The notes under the pieces were generated by a model, which did not search any database, was not told the origin of the DNA, and saw only the letters and a list, made by a program, of their open reading frames with translations. DNA of 64,000 bases from Actinomycetota bacterium (lineage in GTDB: Bacteria > Actinomycetota > Acidimicrobiia > Acidimicrobiales > Aldehydirespiratoraceae). The position numbers and the translations under genes are program-made. Every line of letters begins with the position of its first letter. The stretch's first letter is position 1. Below are positions 17,217 through 26,990 of this stretch, piece after piece. The DNA is taken from positions 372,001-436,000 of the forward strand of contig JAPOHW010000001.1 in NCBI GenBank assembly GCA_029979265.1, in the 5' to 3' direction.

Positions 17217-18713
17217 ATGGCCGACCCGACCGATTGGGACCCAACCCTCGACGACCTCGCCGTGCGGCGAGCCGAGGCGCACGCGATGGGCGGTGCCGAG
17301 AAGGTGGCACAACGACATGCCGCGGGTCGTCTCGATGCCCGGCAGCGGATTGCCGACTTGGTCGATGAGGGCTCGTTCACCGAAATCGGGGCGCTGTCCG
17401 GGGCTGCACCCGCGGATGCCCTCGTCGCCGGGATCGGGATGATCGAGGGCCGTCCCGTCGCCGTCGGGGCCGAGGACTTCACCACGCTTGGTGGCTCGAT
17501 CGGCCCGGCGGCGTCACGCAAGCGTTGGCGCCTCGCCGATGTTGCTCGGCGTGAACGAGTGCCGCTGGTGATGTTGCTCGAAGGCGCTGGCCATCGGCCC
17601 CCGATGCCGGGTGATCCGGGTGGCAGCGGGCCCGGCGACCTCGGTGCGCAGGGCAGTCTCTCGGGGTTGGTCCCCATGATCACCGGTGTGATGGGCGCAT
17701 CGGCCGGACATGGTGCGATCACGGCTCCGCTGTGCGACTTCTCGTTGATGACACCTGACGGTGCGATCTTCACCGCAGGTCCCCCGGTGGTGAAGGCGGC
17801 GCTCGGGGAGGACGTCTCCAAGGGTGAGCTCGGTGGTCCCGGCGTGGCGATTGCGAGCGGGGTGATTCACAACGTGTGTGCCGACGACGAGTCGCTGCTC
17901 CGCGACATCCGAACCTATCTGTCGTTCTTCGGCTCGTCGGCATGGGAGCGCCCACCATGGGTCGACACCGGTGATCTCGGTCCTCGTTCGCTCGACGATC
18001 TTCTGTCGATCATTCCCCGGGATGCACAGGCGTCCTACGACATGCGCCTGGCCCTGTCACAGTTGGTCGATGGTGGAGGCTTCTTCCAGGTGCAGCCGGA
18101 TTTCGGCCCGTCGATCATCTGTGCGCTCGGCCGCATCGGTGGCGATGCCGTCGGGATCGTGGCGAACCAGCCAGCGGTGCTCGCAGGTTCGATCGATGCT
18201 GATGCCGCCGACAAGGCCGCGCATTTCATCCAGGTGTGCGACAGCTTCCATCTGCCACTCGTGTTCCTGGCCGACACTCCCGGTGTCCTGGCAGGGCGGA
18301 TCGCCGAGCGAGCCGGGGTGTTGCGAGCTGGTGCCAGGATGTTCGCAGCGCAGACGAGGGCCCGGACGGTCAAGATTCATGTGACGCTCCGAAAGGCCTA
18401 CGGCTTCGGATCCAGCGTGATGGCCATGAATCCGTTCGACGAGCAAACTCTCAGCCTTGGCTTTCCTGGTGCCACCCTGGGTGCGATGGGTTCGTCGGGT
18501 GCTGCGAACGCGATGGGGGCCGATGATCAGACCCGAGCCGATCTTCACGCAGCTGAGAACGAGTCGAGTTACCGATCGGCCAATGGGTTGAGTTTCGACG
18601 ATCTGATCGATCCCCGTGACCTTCGCAACAAGGTGCTAGCCGGACTGGCTGCGTCGGCTCGGCGTCGCAGCGCCGCTGCGGAGCCGGTAGCGCGCATCGG
18701 TATCACGCCCTGA
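17217..18713 (+). CDS. Biotin-dependent carboxyltransferase subunit (acetyl/propionyl-CoA carboxylase beta-like)
   Basis: A 498-residue protein from the ATG at 17217 (MADPTDWDPTLDDLAVRRAEAHAMGG). It has the two crotonase-like halves of carboxyltransferases: N-terminal RLDARQRIADLVDEGSFTEIG and the GGSIGPAASRKRW substrate region, then C-terminal ADTPGVLAGRIAERAGVLRAGARMF and KAYGFGSSVMAMNPFD. It transfers carboxyl from biotin-BCCP to an acyl-CoA in the cytosol. No biotin carboxylase gene lies in the window, so the partner is encoded elsewhere. It sits 96 bp after tetR and may share its regulation. Confidence 0.85.
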   Translation: MADPTDWDPTLDDLAVRRAEAHAMGGAEKVAQRHAAGRLDARQRIADLVDEGSFTEIGALSGAAPADALVAGIGMIEGRPVAVGAEDFTTLGGSIGPAASRKRWRLADVARRERVPLVMLLEGAGHRPPMPGDPGGSGPGDLGAQGSLSGLVPMITGVMGASAGHGAITAPLCDFSLMTPDGAIFTAGPPVVKAALGEDVSKGELGGPGVAIASGVIHNVCADDESLLRDIRTYLSFFGSSAWERPPWVDTGDLGPRSLDDLLSIIPRDAQASYDMRLALSQLVDGGGFFQVQPDFGPSIICALGRIGGDAVGIVANQPAVLAGSIDADAADKAAHFIQVCDSFHLPLVFLADTPGVLAGRIAERAGVLRAGARMFAAQTRARTVKIHVTLRKAYGFGSSVMAMNPFDEQTLSLGFPGATLGAMGSSGAANAMGADDQTRADLHAAENESSYRSANGLSFDDLIDPRDLRNKVLAGLAASARRRSAAAEPVARIGITP

Positions 18714-18747
18714 CCACTGCGATCGGCAGTGTGGCTGCAGTGGCGGC

Positions 18748-19869
18748 TCAGCCGAGCCGGTCGATGCAGTAGTCGAGGCAGGCAGTGAGTGCCTGTGTGT
18801 CGGCTGGGTCGATCGCTGGGAACATGCCGATTCGAAGCTGGTTTCGACCGAGTTTGCGGTACCCGTTCACGTCGACGATGCCGTTCGCACGCAGCACGTC
18901 GTCCAACACGTCGGCATCGATCGACGCATCGAAGTCGATGGTGGCCACGACCTTGGAGCGTTGCGTTTCGACCTGCACGAACGGTTCGGCAGCATCCGAG
19001 CGGTCGGCCCAGCCGTAGAGGATCTCAGCCGATGTGGCGGATCGTCCGGCCGACCACGACAGGCCACCGTTCTCGTTGAACCAGTTGACCGTCTGAGCGG
19101 TGAGGAAGACGGTGGCCAGCGCCGGAGTGTTGTACGTCTGGTCCTTGCGAGAGTTGTCGAGCGCGGTCTTCAGATCGAGTGACGGTGGGATGTAACGCCC
19201 CGAGGCGGCGATTCGCTCGATGCGTTCGACGGCCGCAGGAGAGACCATGGCGATCCAAAGGCCCCCGTCGCCGGCCAGCGCCTTTTGGGGCGCGAAGTAG
19301 TAGACGTCGGTTGCCTCGGCATCGAACATCAGGCCACCCGCCCCCGACGTGGCGTCGACCAGCATCAACTGGTCCCCCGTGCTCACCCGAACCGGGTCGA
19401 GCATCACGCCCGTCGACGTTTCGTTGTGGGTGTAGCAGATGGCGTCGACCCCATCGACCGATTCGAGCGGTGGGTGCGTCCCCATGGCCGATTCCGAAAC
19501 CGACGGGGCCTCGAGGTGGGGCGCCATCGAAACAGCCGTGCCGAACTTGCTCCCGAACTCGCCGAACGACAGGTGATGCGATCTGTGCTCGATGAGCGAG
19601 AACACGGCAGCATCCCAAAAGCCGGTGGAACCTCCGTTGCCGCACACGATCTCGTAGCCGTCGGGGGCGCGGAGCAACTCGGCGATGCCGTTGCGCAGTT
19701 CGGCGACCATCAGCTTGACCGGCATTTGACGGTGCGACGTGCCCATGTAGTCGGTGGCTCGACGGGCCAACGCTTCGAGCGTCTCGGGACGAACCTTGGT
19801 CGGGCCGGAGCCGAATCGGCCATCTTCGGGCAGGAGGTCGGCGGGGATGACGATGTCAGGCGTGCTCAC
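18748..19869 (-). CDS. serC: Phosphoserine aminotransferase
   Basis: A 373-residue class V aminotransferase of the actinobacterial SerC type. The N-terminus has the family's DGRFGSGPTKVRPETL, then ATDYMGTSHRQMPVK, CGNGGSTGFWDAAV, LVDATSGAGGL and the PLP-binding lysine in YYFAPQKALAGDGGLW. It converts 3-phosphohydroxypyruvate and glutamate to phosphoserine, the second step of serine synthesis after SerA, whose gene lies 5 kb away. It is divergent from the aspartate aminotransferase. Confidence 0.94.
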   Translation of the reverse strand: MSTPDIVIPADLLPEDGRFGSGPTKVRPETLEALARRATDYMGTSHRQMPVKLMVAELRNGIAELLRAPDGYEIVCGNGGSTGFWDAAVFSLIEHRSHHLSFGEFGSKFGTAVSMAPHLEAPSVSESAMGTHPPLESVDGVDAICYTHNETSTGVMLDPVRVSTGDQLMLVDATSGAGGLMFDAEATDVYYFAPQKALAGDGGLWIAMVSPAAVERIERIAASGRYIPPSLDLKTALDNSRKDQTYNTPALATVFLTAQTVNWFNENGGLSWSAGRSATSAEILYGWADRSDAAEPFVQVETQRSKVVATIDFDASIDADVLDDVLRANGIVDVNGYRKLGRNQLRIGMFPAIDPADTQALTACLDYCIDRLG

Positions 19870-19940
19870 GGTCTCTCAGCGTGTCAGCTGTGGCGACAAA
19901 ACGGCGCGTATTTGCAGCGAAATCCGCGGCGGCGGTTCAG

Positions 19941-19946
19941 TAGCCT
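19941..19946 (+). promoter_or_regulatory. -10 element of the aminotransferase operon (leaderless)
   Basis: TAGCCT lies 6 nt before the ATG at 19953, the same hexamer seen before gltX. No convincing -35 was found at normal spacing. The short distance implies a transcript starting at the start codon. Confidence 0.45.
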
Positions 19947-19952
19947 GATCAC

Positions 19953-21149
19953 ATGAGTCTCGATCGGATCTCGCGCCGCGTCGGCGCCATCGCCCCGTCG
20001 GCCACCCTTGCCGTCTCCAACAAGGCCAAGGCCATGAAAGCGGCTGGTGAGAACGTCATCGGCTTCGGGGCGGGCGAGCCGGACTTCGCCACACCACAGC
20101 ACATCGTCGAAGCCGCCATCGCCGCGTGTTCCGACCCTGCGATGCACAAGTACAGCGCTGTTGGCGGTCTGCCCGAGTTGAAAGAAGCGATTGCAGCCAA
20201 GACGATGCGTGACAGCGGCTATGCCGTCGAGCCATCGCAGGTCCTGGTCACGAATGGTGGGAAGCATGCGGTCTACAACTGCTTCGAAGCTCTGCTCAAT
20301 CCGGGTGAAGAAGTGCTCCTCCCGACCCCGTACTGGACGACCTATCCGGAGCCGATCGCGCTGGCCGGTGGCGTCACCGTGCCGCTGATCACCACTGCCG
20401 AAGGAGGCTTCCGGGTCACGGTCGAGCAACTCGAGGCCGCACGCACGCCCAACACCAAGGCGCTCGTGTTCGTGTCACCGTCGAACCCGACGGGCGCCAT
20501 CTATCCCGAAGAGGAGATCCGTGCGATTGGGCTCTGGGCGGCCGAGCACGGCATCTGGGTGATTGCGGACGAGATCTACGAACACCTGGTCTACGGCGAC
20601 AATGCGTTCCATTCGATCGCAACGCGCTGTCCCGAGATCGGTGATCGGATGATCGTCCTCAACGGGGTGGCCAAGACCTACGCCATGACCGGGTGGCGGG
20701 TTGGGTGGATGATCGGCCCTGCCGACCTCGTGAAGGCGGCACAGAATCTGCAATCGCACTCCACCAGCAATGTTGCAAATGTTGCGCAGGCGGCGGCGCT
20801 CGCTGCAGTGTCGGGTCCACTCGATGCGGTGCACGAGATGCGCGAGGCCTTCGACCGCCGGCGCATGACCATGTACTCGATGTTGTCGGGGATCGAGGGA
20901 GTGCTGTGCCCCGAGCCCCAGGGAGCGTTTTACGCCTACCCCGACTTCTCTGCACGGCTCGGAGGAGAGATCCGAGGCCACCAGGTCGCCACCACTCTCG
21001 ATCTGGCCGACGTGTTGCTCGAGCAGGCCAAGGTCGCCATCGTGCCCGGTGAAGCCTTCGGTGTCGGCGGTGGTGCCCGCCTCTCATTTGCGCTGGGCGA
21101 CGACGACCTCGCAGAAGGCGTCGCCCGCATCGCCGATTTTCTGTCGTGA
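19953..21149 (+). CDS. Pyridoxal-phosphate aminotransferase, aspartate aminotransferase type
   Basis: A 398-residue class I/II aminotransferase. The start [45 protein letters not shown] is typical of type Ib aspartate aminotransferases. [22 protein letters not shown] forms the PLP pocket, [14 protein letters not shown] carries the conserved Asn, [12 protein letters not shown] follows, and the Schiff-base lysine lies in [16 protein letters not shown]. It interconverts aspartate/oxaloacetate with glutamate/2-oxoglutarate. Its stop overlaps the next start (GTGA). Confidence 0.9.
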   Translation: MSLDRISRRVGAIAPSATLAVSNKAKAMKAAGENVIGFGAGEPDFATPQHIVEAAIAACSDPAMHKYSAVGGLPELKEAIAAKTMRDSGYAVEPSQVLVTNGGKHAVYNCFEALLNPGEEVLLPTPYWTTYPEPIALAGGVTVPLITTAEGGFRVTVEQLEAARTPNTKALVFVSPSNPTGAIYPEEEIRAIGLWAAEHGIWVIADEIYEHLVYGDNAFHSIATRCPEIGDRMIVLNGVAKTYAMTGWRVGWMIGPADLVKAAQNLQSHSTSNVANVAQAAALAAVSGPLDAVHEMREAFDRRRMTMYSMLSGIEGVLCPEPQGAFYAYPDFSARLGGEIRGHQVATTLDLADVLLEQAKVAIVPGEAFGVGGGARLSFALGDDDLAEGVARIADFLS

Positions 21150-23068
21150 CCGGGCCGACGGTCACACCGTTCGGCGAGTGGCCGTCCCCGATCACGGCGG
21201 CCTCGCTCGTCAGCGGCGCGGTCGGTATCTCCGAGTGCTGTGTCGACGGTGACGATGTCTGGTGGGCCGAAGCCCGCCCCGACGAAGGTGGCCGGACGGC
21301 GCTGATCCGTTGGCGTGACGGGGCTGCCGAGGAGGTCACACCGGCCGATACGTATGTCCGAACGCTCGTGCACGAGTACGGCGGCGGATCATGGTGGGTG
21401 CACAACGGCGTGGCGTATTACGTCGACCTCAGCGATCAACGGCTACGTCGACTCGCGCCCGGTCGGGAACCGGTGTTTCTCACAGCTGAGCCGGATGCCC
21501 CCCGACGTGTTCGATTCGCCGACTTCCGGATCGATGCGGAGGGCTCGTTCGTCATCGCGGTCAGAGAGACGCACCATGACGACCGTGAGCCGACCAACGA
21601 TCTGGTTGCGATCCCGACCGACGGCTCGATGGAGATGCGAGACCTGTGGGGTGGCACCGACTTCGTGTCGTCACCCCGTCTGTCCCCCGACGGCACACAG
21701 CTCGCCTGGGTCTCGTGGAGTCATCCCAACATGCCGTGGGACTCGACCCGACTGCATGTGGCGCCATATGGAGACGGTTCGATCGGTGAGGTTTCGCTCG
21801 AGCTTGGCAATGGTGCCGAGGCCTGGGCCGAACCCGGGTGGACCCCCGACGGTCGGTTGCTTGCCTGCACCGACCGTGATGAATGGTGGAATCTCGTCTC
21901 GGTCGAGGGTGCAACAGCCCCGCAGTCGGTCGTGACAGGCCCGTTCGAGGTGGCGACACCCGGCTGGGTGTTCGGGATGCAGCGGTGGGCGGTCACCGCT
22001 GATCACACCGTTGCTGCCGTCGGACTCGCCACCGGTGATGAACTGATCGTGGATGGGCGGACCATCTCGATGCCCGACGCCACGATCTCGTCGCTCCAGC
22101 CCGCTTCCGATGGTGTCGTCTACGTCGGTACCGGGTATGGCCATGAGCCGCAGGTCGTCAAGCTCTCCGTCGACGGCCCCAACGTCCGTCGACAGGTTCT
22201 CTCGACGGGGCGTGAGCTTCCGGTCGAGCCGGGTTATCTCATCGAGCCCGAGTCGATCGTGTTCCCCACCGGCGACGGTGACGCCGTTGCACACGGCCTC
22301 TACTATCCGCCGACCAATCCGGGCCATGTCGGCCCCGAAGAGACTGCCCCACCATTGCTCGTGCTTGCCCATGGCGGGCCGACCGGACAGGCCCGACGAC
22401 AACTCCAGCTCGGGATCCTGTACTGGACCTCGCGAGGAATTGCGGTTGTCGACGTGGACTACCGGGGTTCGACCGGGTACGGCCGGACGTATCGCCGAAG
22501 CCTCGATGGTGTGTGGGGGATCGCCGACGTCGAGGACTGTGTCGCCGCTGCCCGCTACCTCGCCGATCGGGGCGATGTCGACGGCGATCGACTCATGATC
22601 CGGGGGGGAAGCGCAGGTGGCTTCACGGTGCTGAGCGCGTTGGCGTTCCACGATGTGTTCGCCGCCGGTGCCAGTCGCTATGGCGTTGCTGATCTCGAGG
22701 CGCTCGCCACCGACACCCACAAGTTCGAGAGCCGCTACCTCGACACACTGATCGGTCCGTGGCCCGAATCCAAGGCGGTGTACGACGATCGGTCCCCGAT
22801 CAATCATGTCGACAAGTTCTCCGCTCCCATGATCGTGCTGCAGGGCGACGAGGATGCCATCGTCCCGCCCAACCAGAGCGAGATGATCGTCGCTGCGCTC
22901 GAGGAGCGGGGTGTGCCCGTGAGCTACCTGCTCTTCGAGGGTGAACAACACGGATTCCGCAAAGCCGAGAACGTCATTTCCGCCCTTGAAGCCGAGCTGG
23001 CGTTTTTCGGCGCGATGCTGGAGTTCGTGCCTGCCGATGAGCTCCCGCCGCTCGACATCCGCCGTTGA
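21146..23068 (+). CDS. S9-family prolyl oligopeptidase-like serine peptidase
   Basis: A 640-residue two-domain protein: a beta-propeller of WD/TolB-like repeats (about 1-380) and an alpha/beta hydrolase domain. The catalytic serine is in [12 protein letters not shown], the aspartate in [14 protein letters not shown] and the histidine in [14 protein letters not shown]. Length and order match acylaminoacyl/dipeptidyl peptidases of the S9 family. No signal peptide is visible, so it is probably cytosolic and clips short peptides. The GTG start overlaps the upstream stop and the 3' end overlaps the next start (TTGA), so three genes are translationally linked. Confidence 0.92.
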   Translation: MTGPTVTPFGEWPSPITAASLVSGAVGISECCVDGDDVWWAEARPDEGGRTALIRWRDGAAEEVTPADTYVRTLVHEYGGGSWWVHNGVAYYVDLSDQRLRRLAPGREPVFLTAEPDAPRRVRFADFRIDAEGSFVIAVRETHHDDREPTNDLVAIPTDGSMEMRDLWGGTDFVSSPRLSPDGTQLAWVSWSHPNMPWDSTRLHVAPYGDGSIGEVSLELGNGAEAWAEPGWTPDGRLLACTDRDEWWNLVSVEGATAPQSVVTGPFEVATPGWVFGMQRWAVTADHTVAAVGLATGDELIVDGRTISMPDATISSLQPASDGVVYVGTGYGHEPQVVKLSVDGPNVRRQVLSTGRELPVEPGYLIEPESIVFPTGDGDAVAHGLYYPPTNPGHVGPEETAPPLLVLAHGGPTGQARRQLQLGILYWTSRGIAVVDVDYRGSTGYGRTYRRSLDGVWGIADVEDCVAAARYLADRGDVDGDRLMIRGGSAGGFTVLSALAFHDVFAAGASRYGVADLEALATDTHKFESRYLDTLIGPWPESKAVYDDRSPINHVDKFSAPMIVLQGDEDAIVPPNQSEMIVAALEERGVPVSYLLFEGEQHGFRKAENVISALEAELAFFGAMLEFVPADELPPLDIRR

Positions 23069-24882
23069 TCCTTCTGGTCCGCGTCGTCCTCGCCGCCCTC
23101 ATGATCACCTCGCTGGTGGCAGGTGGGCCCGATCCGGTCGATGCCGCCCGGGGAGACGGCCTGCTCGACGTATACGTTGACGACAGCCGGGGTGTTGCCC
23201 TTGCCCATGCCACCATCGAACTCGGCGGCCGTACTGCGGTCACCGACATGTGGGGTCGAGCTGCGATCTCGGGTGCCGATGCTGGAACGGTCACGGTCAG
23301 CCATCCGCGGTTCCTTCGACGCTCGGTCGAGTGGACCGGTACTGGCGACCGCCTCCAGGTGACGCTCGGTGCGCCGGTCATGCGTGCCATTCATGTTGCG
23401 GGCACGCTGGTCGGCACGCAGCAGTGGGACAATCTGGTCAGCCTCGTGGAGCGGACATCACTCAACGCGTTCATGCTCGACCTCAAGGACGAGTCGGGCC
23501 GAGTGTTTCCCGAAACCGAGTCGTCGTGGGCGATCGCTGCGGGCGCAAACCTCGATCGTTGGAATCTGGCTGACGTCACCGCCGAGCTGCACAGTCGCGG
23601 CATCCATGTGATCGCCCGGATCGTGGCGTTCCAGGATCCGGTGGCCGGCAGGAGCCTTCCGGACATGGCGGTGCGCACGACCGGAGGGCAGGTCTTTTCC
23701 CGTCGCGGCCAGACGTTCCTCGATCCGACCGATCCGAACGCGCGTGAGTACGCGTTGCAACTCGCCGAGGAGGCCTGCGCTGCGGGTGTCGACGAAGTCC
23801 AGTTCGACTACGTGCGGTATCCCGATGCAAACCAGTCCGTGCTGGTGTTCGACGCCGGGAGCACCGAAGAGGTTCGGGTGGGCACGATCACCGGGTTCTT
23901 GGCCGACGCAGAGGAGCGGGTTGGTGATCTGTGTCAGACCGCAGCAGACATCTTCGGATTCGTGACGTCGGTGCCCGGTGACGGTGGGATCAGGCATCAG
24001 GTCGAAGCGTTGGCAGACGTGACCGACGTGTTGTCGCCGATGGTCTATCCCAACCACTGGGGTCCTGGCTGGTTCGGGTACCTCTCGCCGCAAGACCATC
24101 CGGGCGGGGTGATCGATCAGTCGATGCGAAACGTGCTCGAACGCGTTGCGGGCCGTACGACTGTCCGGCCCTGGCTGCAGGACTTCGGGGGGTATGGGCC
24201 CCAGGAGGTCCGGGCGCAGATCGATGCGGCTGACGCACTCGGACTCGGGTGGATGCTCTGGAATGCGGGCAGCGTCTTCACCGATGGTGGAATCCCTGGT
24301 GCCGACGAGATCCTGACACCGGCTCGGATCCCGGCGCCGGTCGAGGAGATGCGTCCACCATCGGGCTTCTGGGACGTGCCGGCCATGAATGGGTACACGC
24401 AGGCGATCGCATGGCTCGGAGCCAGAGGCATCACCGAGGGCTGCAATCCACCCTGGCGTGACAGCTACTGCCCTGATCGCGAGTTGACACGCGGGGAGGC
24501 GGCCGCCTTGCTCGTGCGTGCCTTTGGAGTGCCTGAGACCGGCATCGACCGGTTCGTCGACGACAACGGTGCGACCCATGAGGCCCACATCAACGCACTT
24601 GCCGTTGCGGGCATTGCCGACGGGTGTGACGAAGATCGCTTCTGTGCCGGCGACGTGCTGACCCGTCAGGAGATGGCCTCGATGATCGCTCGAGCGCTCG
24701 ACTTGCCTGTGGCCACCACAACCGACACGTTCGTCGACGATGACGGCAGCGAACACGAGGCAGATATCGAACGAATCGCTGCAGCCGGGATCACGCGGGG
24801 ATGCTCCGAGATCCACTTCTGTCCTCTGCAACCCATCCGACGCGACGAGGCAGCAGCGATGCTGTTTCGCGCCGTGGCCTGA
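23065..24882 (+). CDS. Secreted GH-like (DUF4015-type) protein with C-terminal S-layer-homology-like repeats
   Basis: A 605-residue exported protein with a TTG start overlapping the upstream stop. The signal peptide is [27 protein letters not shown]. Residues 30-110 look like a small carboxypeptidase-regulatory-type beta sandwich. Residues 125-400 match the putative glycoside hydrolase barrel PF13200/DUF4015: NAFMLDLKDESGRVFPE, GIHVIARIVAFQDP, EVQFDYVRYPD, SPMVYPNHWGPGWFG, RPWLQDFGGYG. Residues 415-605 contain three SLH-like repeats, each with a cysteine pair (GITEGCNPPWRDSYCPDRELTRGEAA, GIADGCDEDRFCAGDVLTRQEMA, GITRGCSEIHFCPLQPIRRDEAA). It is probably a cell-wall-attached polysaccharide-acting protein. 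Confidence 0.82.
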   Translation: MILLVRVVLAALMITSLVAGGPDPVDAARGDGLLDVYVDDSRGVALAHATIELGGRTAVTDMWGRAAISGADAGTVTVSHPRFLRRSVEWTGTGDRLQVTLGAPVMRAIHVAGTLVGTQQWDNLVSLVERTSLNAFMLDLKDESGRVFPETESSWAIAAGANLDRWNLADVTAELHSRGIHVIARIVAFQDPVAGRSLPDMAVRTTGGQVFSRRGQTFLDPTDPNAREYALQLAEEACAAGVDEVQFDYVRYPDANQSVLVFDAGSTEEVRVGTITGFLADAEERVGDLCQTAADIFGFVTSVPGDGGIRHQVEALADVTDVLSPMVYPNHWGPGWFGYLSPQDHPGGVIDQSMRNVLERVAGRTTVRPWLQDFGGYGPQEVRAQIDAADALGLGWMLWNAGSVFTDGGIPGADEILTPARIPAPVEEMRPPSGFWDVPAMNGYTQAIAWLGARGITEGCNPPWRDSYCPDRELTRGEAAALLVRAFGVPETGIDRFVDDNGATHEAHINALAVAGIADGCDEDRFCAGDVLTRQEMASMIARALDLPVATTTDTFVDDDGSEHEADIERIAAAGITRGCSEIHFCPLQPIRRDEAAAMLFRAVA

Positions 24883-24884
24883 GC

Positions 24885-24906
24885 GTTCACGCAGCGTTCA
24901 CGGAGT
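24885..24906 (+). promoter_or_regulatory. Tandem 11-bp direct repeat upstream of serA (Pho-box-like)
   Basis: GTTCACGCAGC is followed immediately by GTTCACGGAGT: two units with GTTCACG repeated at exactly 11 bp, just after the upstream stop codon. Two 11-bp units with GTTCAC cores is the layout of actinobacterial PhoP-type (OmpR-family) response-regulator sites (recalled). It lies 40 bp upstream of serA, next to its promoter. Confidence 0.5.
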
Positions 24907-24910
24907 CTCG

Positions 24911-24939
24911 TTGCTGGGCCGAGAGTTGCTGGCGATGAT
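24911..24939 (+). promoter_or_regulatory. Putative serA promoter
   Basis: TTGCTG (24911-24916), 17 bp, then GATGAT (24934-24939); the ATG follows 6 nt later. The -10 is a weak match. The assignment rests on spacing and on the leaderless pattern shared with other genes here. Confidence 0.4.
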
Positions 24940-24945
24940 ACGAGG

Positions 24946-26514
24946 ATGAGCCGGGTTCTGGTCACCGAGAAGATTGCCGACGCAGGGCTGGACGCGCTCC
25001 GAGCCGCCGGCCACGACGTCGACCTCCGACTCGGCCTCTCTGCCGAGGAGACCAGTGCTGCAGTCGTCGGGGCGCACGCGCTGATCGTCCGTTCCGCCAC
25101 CCAGGTCGATCGGCCCGTCCTTGCCGCAGGTACCGACCTTGTCGTGGTCGGTCGTGCCGGTGTCGGACTCGACAACATCGACACTCGCGCAGCAACCGAG
25201 CGCGGCGTGATGGTGGTGAACGCGCCGGAGTCCAACATCACCTCAGCTGCAGAACACACCCTCGCCATGCTGTTGGCGCAGGCCCGCAACATTCCTCAGG
25301 CTCATGCCGCGCTCGTCGATGGGCGGTGGGAGCGCTCGCAGTGGGAGGGCGTCGAGGTCGCCGACAAGACGCTCGGGGTGATCGGCCTGGGGCGAATCGG
25401 CACCCTGGTAGCGGCTCGCGCTGCTGCGTTCGGAATGCGGATCGTTGCCCATGATCCCTTTGTTTCGGCGGCAGCAGCCGAACGTCTCGACATCGAACTT
25501 CTCGACCTCGATGATCTCGTCGCCTGCGCCGACTTCCTCACCATCCATGTTGCGAAGACTCCCGAGACAGTTGGTCTTCTCGACCGGGAGCGGCTCGCAC
25601 GTGCCAAACCAACTCTTCGCATCGTCAATGTCGCTCGTGGCGGGATCATCGACGAGGCAGCCCTCGCCGATGCGGTGCGTGCGGGCTCGGTGGCTGGGGC
25701 TGCGATCGATGTGTTCGACGACGAACCGACAACCGACTCCCCGCTGATCGGGGTTCCGGGCATCGTTGTGACGCCGCACCTCGGGGCGAGTACTCGCGAG
25801 GCGCAGGATCGCGCCGGTGAGCAGATCGCCGAGCAGGTCCTGCGGGCGCTCGCCGGTGATTTCGTACCGTTCGCCGTGAATGTTGCAGCCGGGCCTGCCT
25901 CGGCTGTGCTGCGTGAGCATCTTCCGCTCTGTGAGGCGCTTGGCTCGGTGTACGGCTCGCTCGCCCGCAACCTACCCCCGACCATCGATCTCGAGTTGCG
26001 TGGTGAGGTGGGGGAGGGCGATGCGTCGCTCGGCCGTCTGAGCTTCCTGAAGGGTTTGCTCGGCCAGACATCCAGTGACCCGGTGAGCTACGTCAACGCC
26101 GCTGACCTCGCCGAGGCTCGTGGTCTCGATGTACGGGTCATCACGAGCCAAGCACCGAAGGACCACGTCAACACCGTTCGGGTCGAGGCCGCTGGGTTGA
26201 CGGTGGCAGGGACGATCTCGACGCTCGATGGTCAGCCTCGCTTGATCGAGGTCGACGGTCACCGACTCGAAATCCGGATGAGCGAGAACATGCTGTTCGT
26301 TCGCAACGAGGACGTTCCCGGCATGGTCGGACATGTCGGCGCAGCACTGGGTGACGCCGGGATCAACATTTCGAACATGCACATCGGTGAAGACGACGAC
26401 GGCGTTGCCGCCGTGATGGTGGTCTGCACCGACGGACCGGTACCGCAGGGGGTACAGGACTCGTTGCGCGCGCTGAACGGTGTGAGATCGGTGCGGACCG
26501 TCCGGCTCTCCTGA
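24946..26514 (+). CDS. serA: D-3-phosphoglycerate dehydrogenase
   Basis: A 522-residue long-form SerA. The NAD domain has LGVIGLGRIGTLVAARAAAFGM; the catalytic residues are visible as the Arg in NVARGGIIDEAAL, the Glu in the DDEPTTDSPL region and the His in TPHLGAST. An allosteric substrate-binding domain follows (about 315-440), then the C-terminal ACT domain (MLFVRNEDVPGMVGHVGAALGDAGINISNMHIG) that senses serine. It oxidises 3-phosphoglycerate to open serine synthesis and works with serC nearby. Its TGA abuts the next gene's stop in TGATCA. Confidence 0.96.
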   Translation: MSRVLVTEKIADAGLDALRAAGHDVDLRLGLSAEETSAAVVGAHALIVRSATQVDRPVLAAGTDLVVVGRAGVGLDNIDTRAATERGVMVVNAPESNITSAAEHTLAMLLAQARNIPQAHAALVDGRWERSQWEGVEVADKTLGVIGLGRIGTLVAARAAAFGMRIVAHDPFVSAAAAERLDIELLDLDDLVACADFLTIHVAKTPETVGLLDRERLARAKPTLRIVNVARGGIIDEAALADAVRAGSVAGAAIDVFDDEPTTDSPLIGVPGIVVTPHLGASTREAQDRAGEQIAEQVLRALAGDFVPFAVNVAAGPASAVLREHLPLCEALGSVYGSLARNLPPTIDLELRGEVGEGDASLGRLSFLKGLLGQTSSDPVSYVNAADLAEARGLDVRVITSQAPKDHVNTVRVEAAGLTVAGTISTLDGQPRLIEVDGHRLEIRMSENMLFVRNEDVPGMVGHVGAALGDAGINISNMHIGEDDDGVAAVMVVCTDGPVPQGVQDSLRALNGVRSVRTVRLS

Positions 26515-26934
26515 TCAGCGTTTTGCCTGCCGGAAGCCGTCGGCTTCGGCATCTTCGGCTGTGCAGTAGCAGCGTTCGGCCCGTGTTCGCTCGTAGGACC
26601 CTCCACCCGGAATGTGGAAGATCCTGCTTCCCGCATTGGCCTTGATCGGGTGCGATTCGGGGCAGGTGCCAGCGCTCGGCTCCACCCAGGGTGACGCCTC
26701 GGTGGCCCGTGAGCGATCGTCTTGGTCGCCCTCGTGCGCAGCCGATGGCGAAGCGAACTGCACCGGCGCGGTTCGGACCTCGACCTCGGGTTCGGCGACG
26801 AGCGGCGGCCACGAGGCGACGCCGGCCGGTTCGGGTGGACGGGGCCGCCGAACGGAACGGGCGAGGCCGTACACGAGTGCGGCTGCTGTCCCGAGGCTGC
26901 TGATCTTGAGAAGGCGTCGGAGCGCTGGGAGCAT
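26515..26934 (-). CDS. Small membrane-anchored protein with C-terminal sunset-type Cys domain
   Basis: A 139-residue protein; I chose the ATG at 26934 (MLPALRRLLKISSLGTAAALVYGL), which gives one N-terminal membrane helix, rather than the track start. A low-complexity linker follows. The last 50 residues (CPESHPIKANAGSRIFHIPGGGSYERTRAERCYCTAEDAEADGFRQAKR) match the short sunset-like domain often found at the ends of actinobacterial nuclease-like or membrane proteins, with Cys and His residues that could bind a metal. The function is unknown. It is convergent with serA. Confidence 0.72.
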   Translation of the reverse strand: MLPALRRLLKISSLGTAAALVYGLARSVRRPRPPEPAGVASWPPLVAEPEVEVRTAPVQFASPSAAHEGDQDDRSRATEASPWVEPSAGTCPESHPIKANAGSRIFHIPGGGSYERTRAERCYCTAEDAEADGFRQAKR

Positions 26935-26990
26935 GCGTTGACGGTAGCCGACACCGGGTCGCATCGGACCCGGTGTCGGCGGCGTCACGA

